Origin: Embleya sp040605455
GTDB taxonomy: Bacteria; Actinomycetota; Actinomycetes; Streptomycetales; Streptomycetaceae
Assembly (NCBI RefSeq): GCF_040605455.1
Contig: NZ_JBEXCV010000042.1
Location: forward strand, 1 to 58,748
DNA: 58,748 nucleotides
Direction of reading: 5' to 3'
Of the stretch, positions 1-8,594 are shown piece after piece (the first letter of the stretch is position 1; each line of letters starts with the position of its first letter). A model generated the notes under the pieces. The model was given only the letters and a program-made list of their open reading frames with translations, had not been told where the DNA came from and did not search any database. The position numbers and the translations under genes were made by a program.

Positions 1-1
1 G

Positions 2-46
2 GCTGCGGCATATGTGGCCCGCCAGAAGGCGGAGAAGAGGCGGTAG
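2..46 (+). CDS. C-terminal end of an unidentified protein (cut by window edge)
   Basis: An open frame enters from the left edge and stops at TAG 44-46. The visible tail is AAAYVARQKAEKRR, a basic helical C-terminus. Too little remains to name the family. The 218 bases from its stop to the TetR start at 265 show no other gene, only a possible TTGACG promoter element near 194. Confidence 0.35.
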   Translation, partial: AAAYVARQKAEKRR

Positions 47-264
47 TCGGCAGTGCGCGACTCGGCCGCGCTCGCCCCGGCCGCACCCGGCTCCGCAGGG
101 TTCGGCCGGCCTGCTCGATCGTCAGTCCGGGCTGCCCCGGTCCTGGCCGAACGGCAAGCCACTTTCCTTGTGAACTACGGCGCCGAGATGAAAATTGACG
201 CACCATCAGCCTTGTCGATTGGCAGAGGTCGACGTATGTTCATGCTCAACAGGAAGGGGGACCC

Positions 265-843
265 GTGGCGATCCCGGCACCCGAGGACACCTATGACAAG
301 GTGCTCCAGGCGGCAGAGGAACTGTTCGGCGAACAGGGCTTCGCCGGCACCTCGCTGCAGGCCATCGCCGACCGGGTCGGGGTGACCAAGGCCGCCCTCT
401 ACTACCACTTCCGCACCAAGGACGAACTGCTCGACGCCCTCCTGCGCCCGGCCCTGAACGAGCTGGACCGGGTGTTGGAGGTCGCCGAGAGCAGGCGCGG
501 CACCACCGCTCGCCAGCGCCTGCTGTTCGAGGGCTACGTCGACTTCCTCATCCGGTATCGCACCCTCGCCGTCATCCTCGACCGGGACGTCGCGATCGGA
601 CGCCACCCCGCCATTCAACCCCGACTCGCCTCGATCACCGCGCGGGTGCGCGAAGTCCTCGACGACGTCGACGACTCGATCGAATACCGCGTGTCCACGG
701 CCGTGGCGATGGGTGGCATCTACTCCGCCGTCGCCGCCTTCCCGGCACTGCCCGACGACGAGCTGGGCCGCATCCTGCGCGGCGTGGTCCGCAAGCTCCT
801 GGGCCCACGCCGCAGGGCGCCGGGCCCGGTCGCCGGGGCCTGA
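265..843 (+). CDS. TetR/AcrR family transcriptional regulator
   Basis: A 192-residue protein with the standard TetR layout. The N-terminal helix-turn-helix covers about residues 15-60, with a recognition helix resembling VTKAALYYHFRTKDELL. The C-terminal part is an all-helical ligand-binding domain. The GTG start is chosen because AGGAAGGGG lies just upstream at about 250. It is followed on the same strand, 116 bp later, by a CYP125-like P450, so it may control that gene in response to a lipid or steroid-like ligand; this is inferred from position only. The tail is rich in Arg and Pro. Confidence 0.9.
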   Translation: MAIPAPEDTYDKVLQAAEELFGEQGFAGTSLQAIADRVGVTKAALYYHFRTKDELLDALLRPALNELDRVLEVAESRRGTTARQRLLFEGYVDFLIRYRTLAVILDRDVAIGRHPAIQPRLASITARVREVLDDVDDSIEYRVSTAVAMGGIYSAVAAFPALPDDELGRILRGVVRKLLGPRRRAPGPVAGA

Positions 844-959
844 TCGGCAGCACACCACCGGTAGCAGTACGCACCACCGCACCACCGCGTTTCCCGGCAC
901 TCGTCCCCGGCCGGTTCCCGCGGCGACCTCGCACACCCTCCGGCAACGGGAGTTCCACC

Positions 960-2198
960 ATGACGTGTCCGGTCCTCGACCACGGCTTCGACCCCACCGA
1001 CCCCGACCTGTACACCACGCGCATCCCGCTCGACGAGTTCGCCGAGCTGCGCAAGACCTCGCCGGTCGTGTGGGTCCCGCAGACGCCCGAGGTGTCCAAC
1101 TTCGGCGACGACGGCTACTGGCTGGTCACCCGGCACGCGGACGTCAAGGAGGTCTCCACCAAGCCGGAGATCTACTCGACGAACAAGAACACGGCGATCA
1201 TCCGGTTCGCCGAGGGCATGGACATGAGCAACATCGATGCCCAGAAGCTCATCATGATCAACATCGACCCGCCGGAGCACACCCGGCTGCGCAGCATCGT
1301 CCAGCGCGGCTTCACGCCCCGGGCGATCAACGCGCTCCAGACCGCGCTGACCGAACGGGCCGCACAGATCGTGCGCGACGCCAAGCTCAAGGGCTCGGGC
1401 GACTTCGTCACCGAGGTCGCATGCGAGCTGCCGCTGCAGGCGATCGCGGAGCTGATCGGCGTACCGCAGGAGGACCGCAAGAAGATCTTCGAGTGGTCGA
1501 ACAAGATGCTCGGCTACGACGACCCGGAGTACGCGGAGTCCACCGAGGCGGGCGCGCAGGCCGCCGCCGAACTGATGCTCTATTCGATGGGCATGGCCGA
1601 GGAGCGCAAGGCGTGCCCGGCGCAGGACATCGTCACCCGGCTGATCACCGCCGAGACCGACGGCAGCCTGTCCTCGGACGAATTCGGCTTCTTCGTCCTG
1701 CTGTTGGCGGTCGCGGGCAACGAGACCACGCGCAACGCGATCACGCACGGCATGCTCGCGTTCTTCGACAACCCCGACCAGTGGGAGCTGTACAAGGCGG
1801 AGCGGCCGGAGACCACGGCGGACGAGATCGTGCGCTACTCGTCGCCGGTGATGTCCTTCCAGCGCACCGCGACCCAGGACACCGTCCTGGGTGGCCAGGA
1901 GATCAAGGCGGGTCAGCGGGTCGGCATCTTCTACAGCTCGGCCAACTACGACACCGAGGTGTTCGAGAACCCGACGAAGTTCGACATCACCCGCAACCCG
2001 AACCCGCACCTGGGCTTCGGCGGCGGTGGCCCGCACTTCTGCCTGGGGGCGTCGCTGGCCCGGATGGAGATCAACCTGATGTTCAACGCGATCGCCGACG
2101 CGATGCCGGACATCACCAAGGCCGCCGAACCCCGGCGTCTGCGGCACGCGTGGATCAATGGGATCAAGGAACTCCAGGTGAACTACACGGGCCGGTAG
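960..2198 (+). CDS. Cytochrome P450, CYP125-like (steroid side-chain monooxygenase type)
   Basis: This is a 412-residue cytoplasmic P450. The I-helix oxygen-activation motif AVAGNETTRN is centred on E255-T256. The ExxR helix is EIVR, and the haem loop FGGGGPHFCLG has its ligand at Cys361. The N-terminus (GFDPTDPDLYTTRIP) and long stretches such as SCELPLQAIAELIGVPQEDR-type sequence follow the mycobacterial CYP125 pattern. CYP125 enzymes oxidise the terminal methyl of the cholesterol side chain. No ferredoxin or other sterol-ring gene lies beside it, so the true substrate is open. GGGAG precedes the ATG. A strong hairpin follows at 2257-2293. Confidence 0.93.
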   Translation: MTCPVLDHGFDPTDPDLYTTRIPLDEFAELRKTSPVVWVPQTPEVSNFGDDGYWLVTRHADVKEVSTKPEIYSTNKNTAIIRFAEGMDMSNIDAQKLIMINIDPPEHTRLRSIVQRGFTPRAINALQTALTERAAQIVRDAKLKGSGDFVTEVACELPLQAIAELIGVPQEDRKKIFEWSNKMLGYDDPEYAESTEAGAQAAAELMLYSMGMAEERKACPAQDIVTRLITAETDGSLSSDEFGFFVLLLAVAGNETTRNAITHGMLAFFDNPDQWELYKAERPETTADEIVRYSSPVMSFQRTATQDTVLGGQEIKAGQRVGIFYSSANYDTEVFENPTKFDITRNPNPHLGFGGGGPHFCLGASLARMEINLMFNAIADAMPDITKAAEPRRLRHAWINGIKELQVNYTGR

Positions 2199-2256
2199 CC
2201 CACCCGAACTCGGCCGGAGGTTGCGGGAAACCGCCTCCGACCTGGCCGAACACGAC

Positions 2257-2293
2257 AGGCGCCGTCCGTCTACGGGAGCAGCGGACGGCGCCT
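2257..2293 (+). terminator. Hairpin terminator after the P450 gene
   Basis: AGGCGCCGTCCG (2257-2268) pairs perfectly with CGGACGGCGCCT (2282-2293) across a 13-base loop, 59 bp after the P450 stop. There is no U-tract, as is usual in this group. Confidence 0.7.
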
Positions 2294-2462
2294 TCGCCTG
2301 TCCGAAGCAGGAGATCGGGGCACGGGTGGGGCAAGGCGTTGCCATCCGGCGCGACCGGGGTTGCACCCCCTCGTGCGGAGCCGGTGGTCGGCGCGCGAGG
2401 TGTGGGAGCGGCGTGCGAGGGTGACTCGTTCGAGATCGGTGGATTGGGGCAAGGGGTGCGAC

Positions 2463-2912
2463 GTGGGTGGCGTTGACGAGGGCGTGTACGTGCTGCGGAA
2501 CGTGCACAGTGGGCTGGTCCTCGAAGTCGAGGGTGGGCGGACCAACAGTGGTGCGAACGTGTGGCAGGGCGCGGATGACGGTTCCGCCGCGCAGCACTGG
2601 CGGATCACCGCTGTGCACGCCGGCGGTGCGGTGTACCACGTCGAGCATGTGGCCAGTGGGAAGCGGCTCGACGTGACCGGGGCCTCGGAGGAGAACGGGG
2701 CCAACGTGCAGCTGTGGCGGGCGAACAACTTCGGTGCGCAGGAATGGATCCTGGAGCAGCACGTCGACGCACCGGGCCGGGTCACGCTGGTCAACTACGT
2801 CAGCGGGCTGCTCCTGGAGGTGGCCGACGGCAATACCGAGCCCGGCGGGAACGTCCGGCAGTGGGAGGACACCGACGGCCCCTCGCAGTGGTGGGCGCTC
2901 GAACCGCGCTGA
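2463..2912 (+). CDS. Stand-alone ricin-type beta-trefoil lectin domain protein
   Basis: A 149-residue protein that is essentially a single carbohydrate-binding beta-trefoil. The three QxW signatures that define the three lobes are visible as AQHWRI, AQEWIL and PSQWWAL. Each lobe starts with a G(L/K)xL(E/D)V-type strand. The GTG at 2463 is chosen over upstream starts because AAGGGG lies at a good distance and homology begins there. There is no signal peptide or attached enzyme domain, unlike most actinomycete RICIN domains, which are modules of secreted hydrolases. The ligand is unknown. Confidence 0.85.
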   Translation: MGGVDEGVYVLRNVHSGLVLEVEGGRTNSGANVWQGADDGSAAQHWRITAVHAGGAVYHVEHVASGKRLDVTGASEENGANVQLWRANNFGAQEWILEQHVDAPGRVTLVNYVSGLLLEVADGNTEPGGNVRQWEDTDGPSQWWALEPR

Positions 2913-2957
2913 CCGCGCACAGCCGCGGAGCCGCCGCCGTCCCGCCTCGCGCTGTGG

Positions 2958-3455
2958 CTACGCGGCGGCCACCACGTGGGTGCGTGCGAGCACCGGCGCG
3001 ACCGGACGCGGGCGCGCGCCGGGACGGGCGAAGACGAACAGTCGCAGCACCACGAACCGGCCGATCCCGGCCAGGCCGGACGCGCCCAGGTAGACGCCCT
3101 GTTCGACCAGGACACCCGCGCCCGGCGCCGCCGCATGCAGGCCGAGCACCGCGGCCGTGGTGAACAGGTAGGCGACCATCGCGCTGAGCGCCGACTGGCC
3201 GTGGGCGCGCAACCCGGCGCGCCCGCCGCCGAAGGTGAACCGGCTGTGCAACTCGGTGGCGGCCACCGTGGAGACCACGGTCACGAACGCGTTGGCGACC
3301 GCGATCGGCATCGTGCCGGAGAGCACGACCAACGCACCCGAGGAGGCGATCCCGGTGCCGCCGCCGAAGACCACGAACCGCGCGAATGCGGCGATCGAAC
3401 CGGACTTCCCGGCCCTGCCGCCGGCTGCGTTGTTGCTGTTCCCCGTGGTCTTCAT
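2958..3455 (-). CDS. GtrA-like membrane protein
   Basis: About 165 residues with four hydrophobic segments. The FGGGTGIASSGALVV and ATELHSRFTFG motifs are typical of the GtrA family. Members move, or help move, polyprenyl-phosphate-linked sugars across the membrane for surface glycosylation. The start is uncertain: ATG at 3455 gives the usual family length but has AAGGA only one base away, and an in-frame ATG near 3531 would add about 25 residues. It lies downstream of fabF on the same strand but beyond a strong hairpin, so it is probably transcribed separately. No glycosyltransferase partner is adjacent. Confidence 0.75.
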   Translation of the reverse strand: MKTTGNSNNAAGGRAGKSGSIAAFARFVVFGGGTGIASSGALVVLSGTMPIAVANAFVTVVSTVAATELHSRFTFGGGRAGLRAHGQSALSAMVAYLFTTAAVLGLHAAAPGAGVLVEQGVYLGASGLAGIGRFVVLRLFVFARPGARPRPVAPVLARTHVVAAA

Positions 3456-3830
3456 GTCCTTCAGCCTAGAAACGAATGAGGCCGGAGACGTTCCTGATTC
3501 ACCCGGTGCGCGCGAGGTGTTCGGCAAAAACATGGTGGTTCGCCGAAACCCCTCTCCCGCTTGGCCTCCGGGCACTCCGTCCCTCGGTGCGGGACGGCCG
3601 TGTCGCCCACCAGCCTGCTGGAACAGGGCCGTCGACCGCACCCGATTTTCGGCACCGCGACGTGTCCGCACGGGACGGTCGTCGGCCCGTCTCCACCTCT
3701 GTCCCGGCCCTCTCCGGCCCGCCTCGCCCCGCGCCGTTCGCGACACGAGCGCGGGCGGCACGCGACGACCCCGGTCGGTGCGTCGGGACGCGGGGACCGG
3801 GGTCGGGAGGGCGCGGTGCTTCCTCGGAGG
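3456..3830. other. 375-bp gap between gtrA and fabF genes
   Basis: No convincing gene is seen on either strand. The right part carries the fabF terminator hairpin at 3767-3804. The left part, next to the GtrA start, is slightly less GC-rich and is the likely gtrA promoter region. Confidence 0.5.
3767..3804 (-). terminator. Hairpin terminator after fabF-like gene
   Basis: GACCCCGGTC (3767-3776) and GACCGGGGTC (3795-3804) form a perfect 10-bp stem 27 bp beyond the fabF stop on the minus strand. Confidence 0.65.
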
Positions 3831-5054
3831 CTAGTTGGCCGAGGTGAAGACCAGGGCGGCGTTGTGGCCCCCGAAGCCGAAGGCGTTGGCGACGGCGACG
3901 TTCAGGGGGCCCACCCGGGGCTCCTTGGCGACCACGTCGAGGTCGATGTCGGGGTCCTGGGAGTCCAGGTTGAGGGTGGCCGGGATGACGCCGTCGCGCA
4001 GGGCCGACACCGCGGCGACCGCGGCGATCGCACCGGCCCCGCCGCACAGGTGGCCGAGCATCGACTTGATCGCGGTGACCGCCGCGTGCGTACCGATCGC
4101 CTCGGTGATCGAGGCGGCCTCCAGCGCGTCGCCCCCGGGTGTCGAGGTCGCGTGTGCCTGGATGTGGTCCACGTCCGCGCCGGTGACGCCGGCCTCGGCC
4201 ATCGCCATCCGCAGCGCCCGGACCTGGCCCGGCCCGTACCCGGCGGTGATGTGGTTGGCGTCCGAGGTGACCCCGGCGCCGGCCAGGTGCGCGTGCACGG
4301 AGGCACCGCGCGCCGCTGCGAACTCGGCCCGCTCCAGGACCAGCAGCGCGGCCCCCTCGCTCATCACGAACCCGTTGCGCCCGGCGTCGAACGGACGCGA
4401 CGCCGCGGTCGGGTCACCCTCGTACGTGGACAGCGCGCGGGCCTGGGCGAAGCCCGCGATCGGCAGGGCGCCTATCGTGGCCTCCGCGCCGCCCGCGATC
4501 ACCACGTCGGCGCGGCCGAGCCGGATCAGGTCCAGGGCGTACGCGATCGCCTCGGAGCCCGACGCGCACGCGCTGACCGGGGTGTAGGCGCCGGCTCGGG
4601 CGCCGAACTCCATGCTGACCTGCGCGGCCGGCCCGTTGGGCATCAGCATCGGCACGGTGTGCGGGGACACCCGGCGCACGCCGGACGCGGCCAGCACGTC
4701 GTGCTGCGCGAGCATCGTCATGGCACCACCCATGCCGGTACCCACCACCACGGCGAACCGTTCCGGCTCGACCTGCGGCGCGCCCGCGTCCTCCCACGCC
4801 TCGCGTGCGGCCACGAGCGCGGCTTGCTGACACCGGTCCAGGCGCCGCGCCCGGACCCGGTCGAGCACCGTCTCGGGGCAGACCCGCATCCGTCCGGCGA
4901 TGCGCACCGGCAGGTCGGCCGCCCACTCGTCCGCCAGGGCTTCGATTCCCGACTCGCCCGCGAGGAGGGCCGCCCACGTGGACGGCACGTCCCCGCCCAA
5001 CGGCGTGGTCGCACCCATCCCCGTCACCACCACATCGGTCTTGCCGAGCGTCAT
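3831..5054 (-). CDS. fabF: Beta-ketoacyl-ACP synthase II (FabF-type)
   Basis: A 407-residue decarboxylating condensing enzyme of fatty-acid or polyketide elongation. It has the full KAS II triad: nucleophile Cys163 in VSACASGSE, His301 in HATSTPGGD and His335 in SMLGHLCGGAG. The start MTLGKTDVVVTGMG matches the usual FabF N-terminus and has GGGG about ten bases upstream. The first His motif reads HATST rather than the common HGTST, a mild variation. No acyl carrier protein, FabD or FabH gene is adjacent, so it is not part of the main fab operon. It could serve a specialised lipid or be a second FabF. Confidence 0.9.
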   Translation of the reverse strand: MTLGKTDVVVTGMGATTPLGGDVPSTWAALLAGESGIEALADEWAADLPVRIAGRMRVCPETVLDRVRARRLDRCQQAALVAAREAWEDAGAPQVEPERFAVVVGTGMGGAMTMLAQHDVLAASGVRRVSPHTVPMLMPNGPAAQVSMEFGARAGAYTPVSACASGSEAIAYALDLIRLGRADVVIAGGAEATIGALPIAGFAQARALSTYEGDPTAASRPFDAGRNGFVMSEGAALLVLERAEFAAARGASVHAHLAGAGVTSDANHITAGYGPGQVRALRMAMAEAGVTGADVDHIQAHATSTPGGDALEAASITEAIGTHAAVTAIKSMLGHLCGGAGAIAAVAAVSALRDGVIPATLNLDSQDPDIDLDVVAKEPRVGPLNVAVANAFGFGGHNAALVFTSAN

Positions 5055-5236
5055 AAAACGCACCCCAGCTCTGTCGAAGCATTGTCGAAACACGACACGG
5101 GTGACCCACCCGCGCACGCGTAATGGGCCACTTGATCCGCAACGCTGTCAGGGAAAAGTCTCTACGAGGGTATCGACATCGATAAAGAGGACGTCCTATT
5201 ACTTGTGGAGTCCCGACAACCGACCGGTAACCGGCT

Positions 5237-5557
5237 CGGCCCCGCAAACACGTCAGAACGGCCGATACCCGCCGATGATCGTCGGCCGCGGGCGGCAGAT
5301 TCAGCTTGGTCGGGATGCTCGCGATGTGCTTGGCGCCGCCGCCTCGCCGACCACCAGGCCCGGGCCACGGCCGCATTGCAGCGCCCTTCGGCCGGCGGTG
5401 CGAGCACCTCGCGCTCACGCGGCGTCACCCTGGCCGGCGGGTCGCGCCGCCGGGCCGACAACGGGCGGGTCACCTCGGGATCGACCGCCATCCCGCCGCC
5501 GGCGACCCGCTCCGACGCGGCCATGAATTCGGTCACATCGCCGATGCGATCCTTGAG
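5237..5557 (-). pseudogene. Remnant of a LuxR/NarL-type response regulator
   Basis: Reading leftwards from about 5557, one frame gives LKDRIGDVTEFMAASERVAGGG, then DPEV, then RVTPREREVLAPPAEGRCNAA. This is the linker and first half of a LuxR-type helix-turn-helix (canonical LTPREREVL.LMAEGRSN). The homology then shifts frame and resumes as KHIASIPTKLNLPPAADDHRR with AVLTCLRG, the recognition helix and C-terminus. The receiver domain is absent. The gene is therefore truncated at its 5' end and frameshifted. It abuts an oppositely oriented FtsX remnant, which suggests a deletion inside a former two-component/ABC exporter locus. Confidence 0.75.
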
Positions 5558-5573
5558 CCCGGGTCGCCGACTT

Positions 5574-5849
5574 CCGGGGTGTTGCGACGGTCCGGGGCGA
5601 CCCGCCGCCAGGTGTTGTGCGCGGTCGCGGGGGAGACCACGTGGTCGCGCCGGGTGTGCTGCACGGCGGCCTGGTTGCGGTGCCGTCGTAGTCGGGGATC
5701 CGGGCCGGGCTCGCGGGCGCGCTCGGCACGCCGGTGCGTCCGTGGTGCCGTGGGCGCCGGTGACCCGCGCGCTCGTGGTGTGCCTCGGGATCGCGCTCGC
5801 GGCGAGTGTGCTGCCTGCCCGACGGGCGATGCGCGGGGTGGCGCCGTGA
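5574..5849 (+). pseudogene. Remnant of an FtsX-like ABC transporter permease C-terminus
   Basis: The plus strand encodes SGVLRRSGATRRQVLCAVAGE in one frame. It continues in another frame as VVPWAPVTRALVVCLGIALA and ASVLPARRAMRGVAP, ending at TGA 5847-5849. Together these match the last extracellular loop, final membrane helix and PAR.A.R tail of FtsX/MacB-type permeases. The body of the protein is missing and at least one frameshift separates the pieces. It faces away from the response-regulator remnant next to it. Confidence 0.7.
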
Positions 5850-6036
5850 GCCCGAGCCGGGGCCGCCTCGCCGGGTGACTCCTTCCTGTGCGGGCTGTGC
5901 GGGCCGTGTGGCGACATTATGGGTGACTTCGTTTGGATTGGCCCGACTTTTCGGAAGATCGCCGAAAGCCGGCGAATCATCGCGACCATGGGCATTTGCG
6001 ACCTCGTCCCCCGCCCTCTACCTCAGGGAGACCGCC

Positions 6037-6876
6037 ATGGCCTGGTACCCAGGAGCCACCAAACGCGAGTTGGAGCCGGAATCCGACGCGCAGCCCGCCA
6101 TCCGCCCGACCCAGTTGATCTTCCACTCGATCGCCGCGCCGTGGTCGGGCGAGCGGATGTACGAGTACTGGCGCGACTCGACCAACCTCGAATCGCACTT
6201 CGGCTGCGCGTACGACGGCGGCCTGTGGCAGTACATCGGCACCGAGACCCGGGCCGACGCCAATGCCTCGGCGAACCGGCGCGCGGACGGTACCGGTGCG
6301 GTCAGCTGCGAGAGCGCGAGCAACCTGGAGCACACCGACCCGTGGACCGACGCCCAGGTGGACAGCCTGATCCGGCTCGGCGTGTGGATGCACGAGCGGC
6401 ACGACCTGCCGCTGCGGGTGTGCCGGGCGTGGGACGACCCCGGTTACGGCTACCACCGGCTGTTCGCCAAGTGGTCCATCGACGGCACCGCATGCCCCGG
6501 GGACGCGCGGGTGCGGCAGTTCCACGACCGGGTCTTCCCGGGCATCGTGGCCGGCGCCGGCGGCACACCACCCGTCGACATCCCCGCCCCGCGCCCCGCG
6601 GTCGACCTGGTCGAACTGGTCGCGGCGGCACGGTCCGACCCGAGCCGCGAGGGCACCCCGGTCACCTACGTGGGCACCCGCATGGTCGAGAACGCCCTGG
6701 TCGCCGAGGGCCTGCTCGCCCGCCACCTGGCCGACGGCCACTACGGCACCGCGACGGTGAAGGCATACGCCGAATGGCAGCGCCGGCTGGGCTACAGCGG
6801 CTCGGACGCGGACGGCATCCCCGGACGCCGGTCACTGACCCGGCTGGGGGTCAAACACGGCTTCACCGTCGCGTGA
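6037..6876 (+). CDS. N-acetylmuramoyl-L-alanine amidase with peptidoglycan-binding tail
   Basis: A 279-residue predicted zinc amidase (amidase_2 / PGRP fold) that cuts the bond between MurNAc and L-Ala in peptidoglycan. The first zinc ligand is in LIFHSIAAPW near residue 30. The last ligands lie around HRLFAKWSIDGTACPG near residues 145-160. A C-terminal segment from about 205 to 279 (YVGTRMVENALVAEGLL and YAEWQRRLGYSGSDADGIPG) is a short peptidoglycan-binding repeat. AGGGAG precedes the ATG. No signal peptide or membrane helix is seen, as in phage endolysins. No other phage gene is next to it, so it may be a domesticated lysin. Confidence 0.82.
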   Translation: MAWYPGATKRELEPESDAQPAIRPTQLIFHSIAAPWSGERMYEYWRDSTNLESHFGCAYDGGLWQYIGTETRADANASANRRADGTGAVSCESASNLEHTDPWTDAQVDSLIRLGVWMHERHDLPLRVCRAWDDPGYGYHRLFAKWSIDGTACPGDARVRQFHDRVFPGIVAGAGGTPPVDIPAPRPAVDLVELVAAARSDPSREGTPVTYVGTRMVENALVAEGLLARHLADGHYGTATVKAYAEWQRRLGYSGSDADGIPGRRSLTRLGVKHGFTVA

Positions 6877-6906
6877 GCGGACCGGGCAGGGGCCGGAGCG
6901 GTGGTC

Positions 6907-7080
6907 TCAGATGCCTCGGTCGGTGGCCACCAACAGGCTCGTGACGATCGCCATCAGCGACCACACCAGCCACATCCAGGCCACCGCGTCGTACAGCGCG
7001 CTGTACAGACCCAGGATGGTCAGCAGCACGAGTGTGCAGACCACCATGCCCCGACTTTGTGGACCGTACGTACGGATCAT
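6907..7080 (-). CDS. Small two-helix membrane protein (57 aa)
   Basis: A 57-residue protein with two hydrophobic helices, VVCTLVLLTILGLYSAL and WMWLVWSLMAIVTSLLV, separated by a short YDAVA turn, so both ends probably lie on the same side of the membrane. GGAGG lies seven bases before the ATG, which supports translation despite the small size. The family is not recognised. It is convergent with the amidase gene, with 30 bp between them. Confidence 0.65.
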   Translation of the reverse strand: MIRTYGPQSRGMVVCTLVLLTILGLYSALYDAVAWMWLVWSLMAIVTSLLVATDRGI

Positions 7081-7368
7081 CGTCGCCTCCACCCTCGGAG
7101 CCCGGGAACGAACCGGTGTCTGGCACGGTAGCGCAGCAGCTCGCGACACGGACAGAGCGTGGCGGCCGGCAACCGTGTGGCGGGGCGGGTTCGGGGGTTT
7201 CGGCCTTCCGGGGGCGGGTCGGCACGCCGGGTTGTCGGCTCTCCTGGTTGTCGGTCTCCCGGGTGGGCGAGGGCTACGGCATTGCCGGATCGCCGGGCCG
7301 TACCGCGCCGCCGGGTCCCGCAACGAGGGTTTCACACAACGGTCGCAACGGGGTTCACAACGCGGGCG

Positions 7369-7761
7369 TCACAACACCAGCAGGTCGAAGAGCCGGTCCA
7401 GGTCCGCCGCTGGATTCGCGGTCAATCCGCCGTGTACCGGACCGGGCTGCACGATCGTGCTGCGCGGTGCGGTCAGCCAGCGAAACCGCCGCCCGACCGG
7501 CTCGGCCCCGGGCGCGCCGGCCGCCTCGCTGCCCGCACACACCAGTTCCCACGCGGCGAGTACCGCGCGTGCCTGGGTGACGTCGGCGTCCGGGTCGAGC
7601 GCGCACAGCCTGGACTGCTCGACATGGGTGCGCGCGCCCAGGAAGCCGAACGCCTGGCTGTACAGCGCCACGCCGACGTTCAGGCACTCCCCGCGCTCCA
7701 CCCGTGGCACCAGGCGGATGATCGAGTACTCGAAGAACTCCCGCTGCGCCGTCATCGTCAT
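7369..7761 (-). CDS. DUF3037 family protein
   Basis: A 130-residue protein starting MTMTAQREFFEYSIIRLVPRVERGE, the characteristic DUF3037 opening, followed by NVGVALYSQ and a central FLGARTHVE segment. No catalytic motif is known. Its ATG shares one base with the stop of the upstream HipA-like kinase gene (TGATG), so the two are translationally coupled. DUF3037 proteins are commonly encoded next to HipA-type kinases; a regulatory or substrate role for the kinase is inferred from this pairing. Confidence 0.85.
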   Translation of the reverse strand: MTMTAQREFFEYSIIRLVPRVERGECLNVGVALYSQAFGFLGARTHVEQSRLCALDPDADVTQARAVLAAWELVCAGSEAAGAPGAEPVGRRFRWLTAPRSTIVQPGPVHGGLTANPAADLDRLFDLLVL

Positions 7762-8594
7762 CACTTGAGCCAATCCGGGCGGTTCGACGGTTGTGCCGTG
7801 CCCTGCCGCGCGACCGCCTCGGGAGCGATCTCGGGGAGCCATCTGCGCGGCGCGGCGGCGCGGGCGAGCAGGTGCGCGATGTACGCCTCGCGTAGCGCCT
7901 CGGGGCTGTCCAGGCCCAGCGCGCGCTCGGCATCACCGGACTCCAGCCACTCGTCCGGGACCAGCGCGAGCACCTCGGTGAGCAACTCGCGGGTGATCCG
8001 GGGAGCCAGTTCGGCGTCCGCCTTGAGCAGGCCGGGACCGCCGAGCGCGGCCAGCACGTGGTCGGCGCCGTCGAACGCGCGCGTCGTGGCCGACGTCGCG
8101 GCCTGCCACGCGTGGTGGAACCACAGCGAGGCGCCGTGGTCGATCAGCCACAGCCGGCCGTGCCACACCAGCAGGTTCGGATTGCGCCAGGAACGGTCCA
8201 CGTTCGAGGTCAGTGCGTCCAGCCACAACACGCGCGCGGCCAACTCGGCGTCCGGCTCCCAGGTGGCGGGCGTGAAGTCGGCCGAGCCCGGCAGGAAGTC
8301 CATCCCCAGATTCAGCCCGGCACTGGCCCGGACCAGCTCTTGGACTTCCTGGTCCGGCTCGCCGCGCACGATCACCGGATCCACCTCGACCCGCACCAGG
8401 GCGGGTACCGGCAGCCCGAGCCGGCGGGCCAGTTCGCCCACCACGACCTCGGCGACCAGCACCTTGGCACCCTGTCCGGCGCTGCGGAACTTCACGACGT
8501 AGGTGCCCAGATCGTCGGCCTCGACGAGACCGGGCAGTGAACCGCCCTCACGCATCGGCGTGACGTAACGAATGGCATGGACCAGGGGAAGCAT
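7761..8594 (-). CDS. HipA-like serine/threonine kinase family protein
   Basis: About 277 residues with a HipA-type kinase core. A strand with the presumed ATP-anchoring lysine is seen in LGTYVVKFRSAGQG. A helix reads AEVVVGELARRLGLPVP. The catalytic loop is WLDALTSNVDRSWRNPNLL, and the metal-binding motif is LWLIDHGASLWF. These residues predict an active kinase. Classical HipA phosphorylates GltX and is held by the DNA-binding antitoxin HipB. No HipB-like gene is present; the partner here is DUF3037. The start is uncertain: ATG at 8594 lacks a clear ribosome site. The divergent neighbour is a MarR regulator. Confidence 0.85.
   Translation of the reverse strand: MLPLVHAIRYVTPMREGGSLPGLVEADDLGTYVVKFRSAGQGAKVLVAEVVVGELARRLGLPVPALVRVEVDPVIVRGEPDQEVQELVRASAGLNLGMDFLPGSADFTPATWEPDAELAARVLWLDALTSNVDRSWRNPNLLVWHGRLWLIDHGASLWFHHAWQAATSATTRAFDGADHVLAALGGPGLLKADAELAPRITRELLTEVLALVPDEWLESGDAERALGLDSPEALREAYIAHLLARAAAPRRWLPEIAPEAVARQGTAQPSNRPDWLK

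Noticed and set aside
6037..6876. Prophage based on the endolysin-like amidase
   Set aside because: No holin, capsid, tail, integrase or attachment-site repeat lies nearby; one lysin-like gene is not enough.
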